Shown here piece by piece: positions 6,979-10,708 of a stretch of 10,708 nt of DNA. How positions within the stretch are numbered: position 1 is the first letter of the stretch; every line of letters begins with the position of its first letter. This DNA comes from Lachnospiraceae bacterium. Its GTDB lineage: Bacteria; Bacillota; Clostridia; Lachnospirales; Lachnospiraceae. The translations under genes were made by a program, and so were the position numbers. The stretch is taken from the NCBI GenBank assembly GCA_009774235.1, contig VSNJ01000141.1:1-10708 (forward strand), read 5' to 3'. The notes under the pieces are model-generated. The model did no database searches. It had not been told where the DNA came from and was given only the letters and a program-made list of their open reading frames with translations.

Positions 6979-8118
6979 ATGCCTGACCAATATAATTTTA
7001 TTGCAGAGCTTGGTTTTGGTGGATTTGCATTCCTGATTCTTTTCTTAATGCTTTATACCAAACCACGTAAAACCAAAATTTATTTTATAAACTTTCTAGG
7101 AATAACTGTATCAATAATAACAACTGCCTTGCACCTTTTTCTAATATATATGTCGTCAAGTCCAAAAACATATGCCATGCCGTTTTTTGACACAATATGT
7201 ATCCTGTTTTTAATATTTTATATTATACTTGTCAGCCTTATATTTAACTATATTATGCTTTTGTCACCAAGCCTTGGTATATCACTTAAAAAAATACTAA
7301 CAATAGAAGCTGTATATTCATCAATATACATAATTATAATGTATATCCTGCTTTGTAAAGATATGTTATATAAAACTACTTCTTCAGGAATAGAATTTAC
7401 AACGTTCTTCTACAGTTATATTATTATTGGCATACTTAGTGCATCATATTGTCTTTGGACTACTATACATAACCAGAAACACCTCGCCAAAACAATTGTA
7501 ATGTGTGTATATATATTTGTCCCTGTAGACATAATACTTCTGGTTTTACAACTGTTTTGTATAATGCTAAATAAAGTCTGCCATACAATAAAAAAATTAG
7601 AAGGAAAATATGATTTTGATGCAATTACTGTTAATTGTTCAACTATAGAAATGTCAGATAACAACTTGCATAATGAACTTCTTGGAATTATTAAAGATAA
7701 CCATATTGAATGTTCAAAAGTACGCTTTGAACTTACAGAAAGCGCAATGATAAATGACCATGATGCAGTAACCAGCAATATGGAAATATTACATAATGCT
7801 GGGATACGTTTCTATCTTGATGACTTTGGGACAGGTTATTCAAATCTTGAAAGGATAATTACCCTTCCTTTTATGACAATTAAATTTGATAAAAGTATTT
7901 TATATAAAGCTTTAAATGATGAAGATATGAATGAAATTGTGTCAAGCATGGTAAATATTTTTAAGAAAAAGGGACTTGTGCTTCTTGTTGAAGGTGTTGA
8001 AAATGATGAACATAATGAATACAGTATACAACATGGTTTTGATTATATACAGGGATATAAATACGCCAGGCCTGTTCCTATTGCAGAACTTGAAGAATAC
8101 TTTGAGGTTTCATTTTAA
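6979..8118 (+). CDS. Membrane protein with N-terminally truncated EAL domain
   Basis: A 379-residue protein. About six membrane segments lie at roughly 10-27, 36-56, 68-95, 105-125, 143-160 and 171-196, followed immediately by the back two-thirds of an EAL domain. Conserved EAL positions are visible: Asn219 (VNCS), Glu251 (FELTES), Asp281/Asp282 (DDFGTGYS), Lys302 (IKFDKS), Glu338 (EGVEN) and Gln358 (QGY). The EAL motif itself, whose Glu binds catalytic metal, is absent along with the whole first segment of the barrel. There is also no GGDEF domain between membrane and EAL, where related Lachnospiraceae proteins often carry one. It is therefore probably inactive as a cyclic-di-GMP phosphodiesterase, and either a decaying internal-deletion product or a degenerate binding or interaction protein. 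AAGGAG lies 7 nt before the ATG. It is transcribed divergently from the HD-GYP operon and ends in its own terminator. Confidence 0.85.
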   Translation: MPDQYNFIAELGFGGFAFLILFLMLYTKPRKTKIYFINFLGITVSIITTALHLFLIYMSSSPKTYAMPFFDTICILFLIFYIILVSLIFNYIMLLSPSLGISLKKILTIEAVYSSIYIIIMYILLCKDMLYKTTSSGIEFTTFFYSYIIIGILSASYCLWTTIHNQKHLAKTIVMCVYIFVPVDIILLVLQLFCIMLNKVCHTIKKLEGKYDFDAITVNCSTIEMSDNNLHNELLGIIKDNHIECSKVRFELTESAMINDHDAVTSNMEILHNAGIRFYLDDFGTGYSNLERIITLPFMTIKFDKSILYKALNDEDMNEIVSSMVNIFKKKGLVLLVEGVENDEHNEYSIQHGFDYIQGYKYARPVPIAELEEYFEVSF

Positions 8119-8152
8119 AGGGCTTGCTTAATAAAGTTAAATAATAATTATT

Positions 8153-8183
8153 AAGAGTGGACAAATTAAAGTCCACTCTTTTT
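8153..8183 (+). terminator. Rho-independent terminator after the EAL-like gene
   Basis: AAGAGTGGAC and GTCCACTCTT pair as a perfect 10-bp stem around the 8-nt loop AAATTAAA, followed by further T residues up to 8183. It lies 34 bp past the stop at 8118 and isolates this gene from the padR operon. Confidence 0.92.
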
Positions 8184-8357
8184 GTATGCTTTAAAATTGT
8201 TTTTTAATTATGTTACTATTCCCAATAAAATAATTTCCAGGTATCTTTTATCCACAGATTATTTTTATATTGTCTGGTTTACATATAAAAAACCATTAGA
8301 AATTATATATATTAGTTGTAAATAGTAACCAGTTATAATATTTTTATATTTTTACGC
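8184..8357. other. AT-rich intergenic stretch with a lone DnaA-box 9-mer
   Basis: No gene or RNA structure is recognised here. The one notable word is TTATCCACA at 8248-8256, identical to the consensus DnaA box. It stands alone in this stretch, with no cluster of further boxes and no dnaA or dnaN gene, so it is not an origin. The gap continues with the padR promoter and the half-site array. Confidence 0.4.
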
Positions 8358-8386
8358 TTGACATTAATTAAAATGTATGTTATTTT
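8358..8386 (+). promoter_or_regulatory. Sigma-A promoter of the padR operon
   Basis: A perfect -35 TTGACA (8358-8363), a 17-bp spacer and a -10 TATTTT (8381-8386) preceded by the extended element TGT (8378-8380). The predicted start of transcription is about 8392-8395, giving a leader of roughly 70 nt. This is the best promoter in the window. Confidence 0.75.
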
Positions 8387-8391
8387 TACTA

Positions 8392-8446
8392 TATCAACCG
8401 TAGTACGACAGACGTAGCAACGACAATCGTTGATACGATAGCCGTA
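8392..8446 (+). promoter_or_regulatory. Periodic CGT/ACG half-site array, probable PadR operator or leader structure
   Basis: Starting at the predicted transcription start, CGT recurs at 8399, 8413, 8428 and 8443, and ACGA at 8405, 8420 and 8435, giving a 14-15 bp period with alternating inverted half-sites. Within it CAACGA-CAA-TCGTTG (8418-8432) is a perfect inverted repeat, and TATCAAC (8392-8398) can pair with GTTGATA (8429-8435), which would be mutually exclusive with that hairpin. PadR proteins commonly repress their own operon by binding inverted repeats near the promoter, so an operator is the simplest reading. An RNA leader role is also possible. Confidence 0.55.
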
Positions 8447-8463
8447 AGAAAGGAGAGATAAAC

Positions 8464-8829
8464 ATGAATAGTATCAGCAGCGATGTAATACGCGGCTACA
8501 ATGACACTATAATCCTGTTTCTCCTTCTCCAGCATCCTTCATATGGATATGAGATATCCAAACATATCAAGACATTGACAGATGAAAAGTACATTATTAA
8601 AGAAACAACTTTATATTCAGCTTTTACCCGCATGGAAAAGAATGGATATATAGAATCCTTTTCTTCTGACAAGGAAGGCAGCGGAAAACGGAGAACCTAC
8701 TACCGCATCACAGACTCAGGACGTGAATACTACAAAACAAAATGTTCTGAATGGAACCTGACAAAAGAAGTAATTGAAAATTTTATTTTAAAGGAGGACG
8801 ACTATGGAAGCAATCAGGAATTATCTTGA
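8464..8829 (+). CDS. PadR-family transcriptional regulator
   Basis: A 121-residue winged-helix regulator. The PadR signature runs from residue 7 to about 90: DVIRGYNDTIILFLL, then PSYGYEISKHI, a recognition-helix region KETTLYSAFTRMEKNGYIES, a wing with a basic GKRRTYYRIT strand, and a C-terminal dimerisation helix after TDSGREYYK. The length fits the short PadR class, which usually represses its own operon and is released by a small ligand or a membrane signal. AGGAGAG (8451-8457) sits 6 nt before the ATG. The 3' end overlaps the next gene by 26 bp, so the two are cotranscribed and probably translationally coupled. The likely target is the half-site array in its own leader. The inducer is not evident from sequence. 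Confidence 0.95.
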   Translation: MNSISSDVIRGYNDTIILFLLLQHPSYGYEISKHIKTLTDEKYIIKETTLYSAFTRMEKNGYIESFSSDKEGSGKRRTYYRITDSGREYYKTKCSEWNLTKEVIENFILKEDDYGSNQELS

Positions 8830-9787
8830 AACAATGTTTGCCAATCTTCCAAATACGCCAGAAGTATTACGGGCTAAAAATGAACTTTGGCAGATGATGG
8901 AGGATAAATATAATGAACTGATAGCAGACGGCAAAAGCGATAATGAAGCTGTAGGTACTGTAATTGCAGAATTTGGAAACCTTGACGAGATTTCAGAAGA
9001 TTTAGGAATAGGAAGTTTTGTAAAAAGTAAATCACAGGACAGCTTAAGACGTAATATTACTATGGAGGAAGCAAAAAGTTATCTCCATGACAGTTCCAAA
9101 TATGCATACAGGCTGGCTCTTGGCGTACTTTTATGTATAATTTCCCCTACAGGTGCAATTATATGTGATGCCCTTGATACAAGTTATATATTTGGACTTC
9201 TTTTCCTTATGGGCTCTATTGCGGCAGCAGTTATTATGTTTGTTTATTCATCTATTACCATGCACCACTGGGACTTTTTAAAAAATGAACTTTGTTCTAC
9301 TGATTTTGCAACTACCAATTACGTTAATGACCAGAAAGAACGGTACTGTACTACTTATGCACTGCTTATGACTGTTGGTATAATACTGTGTGTAGTAAGC
9401 TTTGTACCTGCCGCTATAATTGATGAACTGGATATATCATTCCGTGGATTTGATATGGATGATATGTCAGGCATGTTATTACTTGTTATTGTTGCAATAG
9501 GTGTATTTATAATTATATTATCATATAGCACAAACAGCAGCTATGACCACCTTTTAAAATTAAACAACGCTTCTACTGTTGCAGGCAATTATGTATCATC
9601 ACAACATCCTGAAACAAAATATATATCACCAACAGCAGCAACAATAATGTCGGTATACTGGCAAACAGTAACATGTATATATCTTATCTGGAGTTTCTTA
9701 AGTTTCGGCTGGTGGTACACATGGATTATATGGCCAATAGCTGGAATAATAAGTTCCGTGTTAAACGGCGCATTTAAGAAACATTAA
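8804..9787 (+). CDS. HAAS/DUF1700-type membrane protein (permease-prefix-like N-terminus)
   Basis: A 327-residue protein. Residues 1-70 form a helical cytoplasmic domain of the HAAS/DUF1700/permease-prefix type, with NYLETMFANLP, an amphipathic NELWQMMEDKYNELIADGKS helix and AVGTVIAEFGNLDEISEDLG. About six membrane segments follow, near 101-121, 128-149, 184-206, 222-241, 284-300 and 303-320. The first two pairs look like copies of each other. Such proteins typically sit between a PadR gene and a DUF4097 gene, as here, and the HAAS domain is thought to contact the PadR partner, linking membrane state to repression; that mechanism is inference. AAGGAGG (8791-8797) precedes the ATG by 6 nt, inside the padR reading frame. 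No catalytic motif is visible, and transport activity cannot be claimed. Confidence 0.88.
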   Translation: MEAIRNYLETMFANLPNTPEVLRAKNELWQMMEDKYNELIADGKSDNEAVGTVIAEFGNLDEISEDLGIGSFVKSKSQDSLRRNITMEEAKSYLHDSSKYAYRLALGVLLCIISPTGAIICDALDTSYIFGLLFLMGSIAAAVIMFVYSSITMHHWDFLKNELCSTDFATTNYVNDQKERYCTTYALLMTVGIILCVVSFVPAAIIDELDISFRGFDMDDMSGMLLLVIVAIGVFIIILSYSTNSSYDHLLKLNNASTVAGNYVSSQHPETKYISPTAATIMSVYWQTVTCIYLIWSFLSFGWWYTWIIWPIAGIISSVLNGAFKKH

Positions 9788-9819
9788 CTTATAATTTATA
9801 AATATATAGGAGGTGCGCT

Positions 9820-10668
9820 ATGAAGAAAACCGCTTATCTTACAACTTTAGCAATAATAACTGTTGCATGTATAATTTTAGGCTCAGTATACCATATAGGT
9901 GGCTGGGTAGGATTTGGAATAGGAACTTTTTTCGATTTTATTTCTTTTGATGATGATTACAACGATTCTGGCTCAAGATGGGACCAGGTAACATATTCTG
10001 AAAATATAGATACATTTGATAAAATCGAAATTGACACAAGTATAATGAATATAACTATCCAGCAAGGTGATAAATACTATCTTGAATATGACTGTGTTGA
10101 ATATATGAAACCTAGTTTCAGCGTAAAAAATGGCACATTTAAATTAGAACAACCATCTAAACCACGCTGGAGCCGCAATAATAACAAATGCAGCATGACT
10201 CTTACAATACCTTCTGGCACAGAATTAAGTATTGCAGATATTACATCTGATATTGGAAACATAAATATAAATAATACTGGAATAAGAAATATAACAATAG
10301 AATCTGATGTTGGGGATATAGATATTAAATCATGTATATTTGAAACATCAGAAATAGAAGGTGATGTCGGAGATGTTGATTTAAATAAATCAAACCTTGG
10401 CAAAACTAATATAGAAACAGATACTGGTGATATTGATATTATAGATTGTGAATTTAAAGATATTGAAGTATATAATGATATAGGAAATGTTGATTTAAAT
10501 ACCAGCTCTGATATTTCTAACTATGATATCGAATTGTCAACTGACCTTGGCTCAATAGACTTTAATGGCAATAAACAGAAAAGGCACTTTTACCAGGCAG
10601 CTTCTGGTTCTTCTGAAACTTATAGGATATCTATAGAAACTGATATTGGAAATATTTCAATTAATTAA
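9820..10668 (+). CDS. Membrane-anchored DUF4097-type beta-repeat protein
   Basis: A 282-residue protein. Residues 5-35 form one hydrophobic segment (signal anchor; no lipobox Cys is seen), followed by an Asp-rich stretch (DFISFDDDYNDSGS). The rest is a DUF4097-type repeat fold: IDTSIMNITI at 71-80, a strand-rich segment to about 133, then repeats of the form DxGxIxI at Asp144, 163, 182, 201, 220, 242 and 275. The domain is strongly acidic and probably lies outside the membrane as a right-handed beta-helix-like solenoid. DUF4097 proteins have no established enzymatic role and often accompany PadR and HAAS membrane proteins, suggesting envelope-stress sensing or scaffolding. AGGAGGT (9808-9814) precedes the ATG by 5 nt. 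The gene starts 32 bp after the preceding stop, so it belongs to the same operon. The C-terminus ends naturally on a repeat strand. Confidence 0.88.
   Translation: MKKTAYLTTLAIITVACIILGSVYHIGGWVGFGIGTFFDFISFDDDYNDSGSRWDQVTYSENIDTFDKIEIDTSIMNITIQQGDKYYLEYDCVEYMKPSFSVKNGTFKLEQPSKPRWSRNNNKCSMTLTIPSGTELSIADITSDIGNININNTGIRNITIESDVGDIDIKSCIFETSEIEGDVGDVDLNKSNLGKTNIETDTGDIDIIDCEFKDIEVYNDIGNVDLNTSSDISNYDIELSTDLGSIDFNGNKQKRHFYQAASGSSETYRISIETDIGNISIN
10243..10527 (+). repeat. Five 57-bp coding repeats in the DUF4097-type gene
   Basis: Five consecutive units of exactly 19 codons (residues 142-160, 161-179, 180-198, 199-217, 218-236), each opening with x-S/T/G/N-D-x-G-D/N-I/V-D/N. The DNA is diverged, so this is an old protein-level repeat, not a recent tandem duplication. 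Looser copies follow at Asp242 and Asp275. Confidence 0.8.
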
Positions 10669-10708
10669 AAATTAATACTTATGTGTAAATCTAATTATTG
10701 TATATAAC
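10669..10708. other. AT-rich end of window after the DUF4097-type gene
   Basis: Forty bases without a recognisable hairpin or T run. The padR operon may continue or terminate beyond the window. Confidence 0.5.

Noticed and set aside
7416..7778. Minus-strand open frame inside the EAL-like gene
   Set aside because: Antisense to conserved EAL-domain codons, with no supporting ribosome site.
8399..8445. CRISPR-like array
   Set aside because: Units are only 14-15 bp, degenerate and without spacers, and no cas genes are present; operator half-sites explain it better.
8184..8463. Replication origin, suggested by the DnaA box and AT-richness
   Set aside because: Only one box, no cluster and no dnaA, dnaN or replication genes nearby.
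10077..10403. Minus-strand open frame inside the DUF4097-type gene
   Set aside because: Its SPTS-type repeats are simply the reverse of the Asp-Gly repeat codons on the plus strand.

Overview
The window is AT-rich low-GC Gram-positive DNA. Strong AGGAGG-type ribosome binding sites, dense multi-domain two-component and cyclic-di-GMP proteins, and a PadR-led membrane operon fit a member of the Clostridia, most likely the Lachnospiraceae (Lachnospira/Roseburia/Agathobacter-like). The family assignment is an inference from protein style; no rRNA or other marker gene is present.

Left part (98-6630 or 6819, minus strand): a three-gene, overlapping signalling operon. In transcription order it holds a receiver/HD-GYP response regulator (predicted cyclic-di-GMP phosphodiesterase), a membrane hybrid histidine kinase with a degenerate receiver, an intact receiver and a C-terminal HPt domain, and a second membrane hybrid kinase whose receiver is fused in frame to a full-length DegV (EDD-fold, lipid-binding) domain. 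Only the middle gene has an HPt domain, so it is the natural phosphotransfer hub for all three proteins.

Middle (6979-8118, plus strand): a divergently transcribed membrane protein with a C-terminal EAL domain. The EAL domain lacks its first third, including the EAL motif itself, so it looks like an in-frame internal deletion of a larger membrane-GGDEF-EAL protein. A clean intrinsic terminator follows. The 280 bp after it hold one perfect DnaA-box 9-mer, a good sigma-A promoter and a striking 15-bp-period array of CGT/ACG half-sites that overlaps the predicted transcription start of the next operon.

Right part (8464-10668, plus strand): a PadR regulator, a HAAS/DUF1700-type multi-pass membrane protein overlapping it by 26 bp, and a membrane-anchored DUF4097 beta-repeat protein with an exact 19-residue period. 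This gene order is a recurrent Firmicutes module, probably autoregulated by PadR and acting at the cell envelope. The best candidates for something little described are the kinase-receiver-DegV fusion with its HPt/HD-GYP partners, the EAL protein without an EAL motif, and the half-site array before padR.
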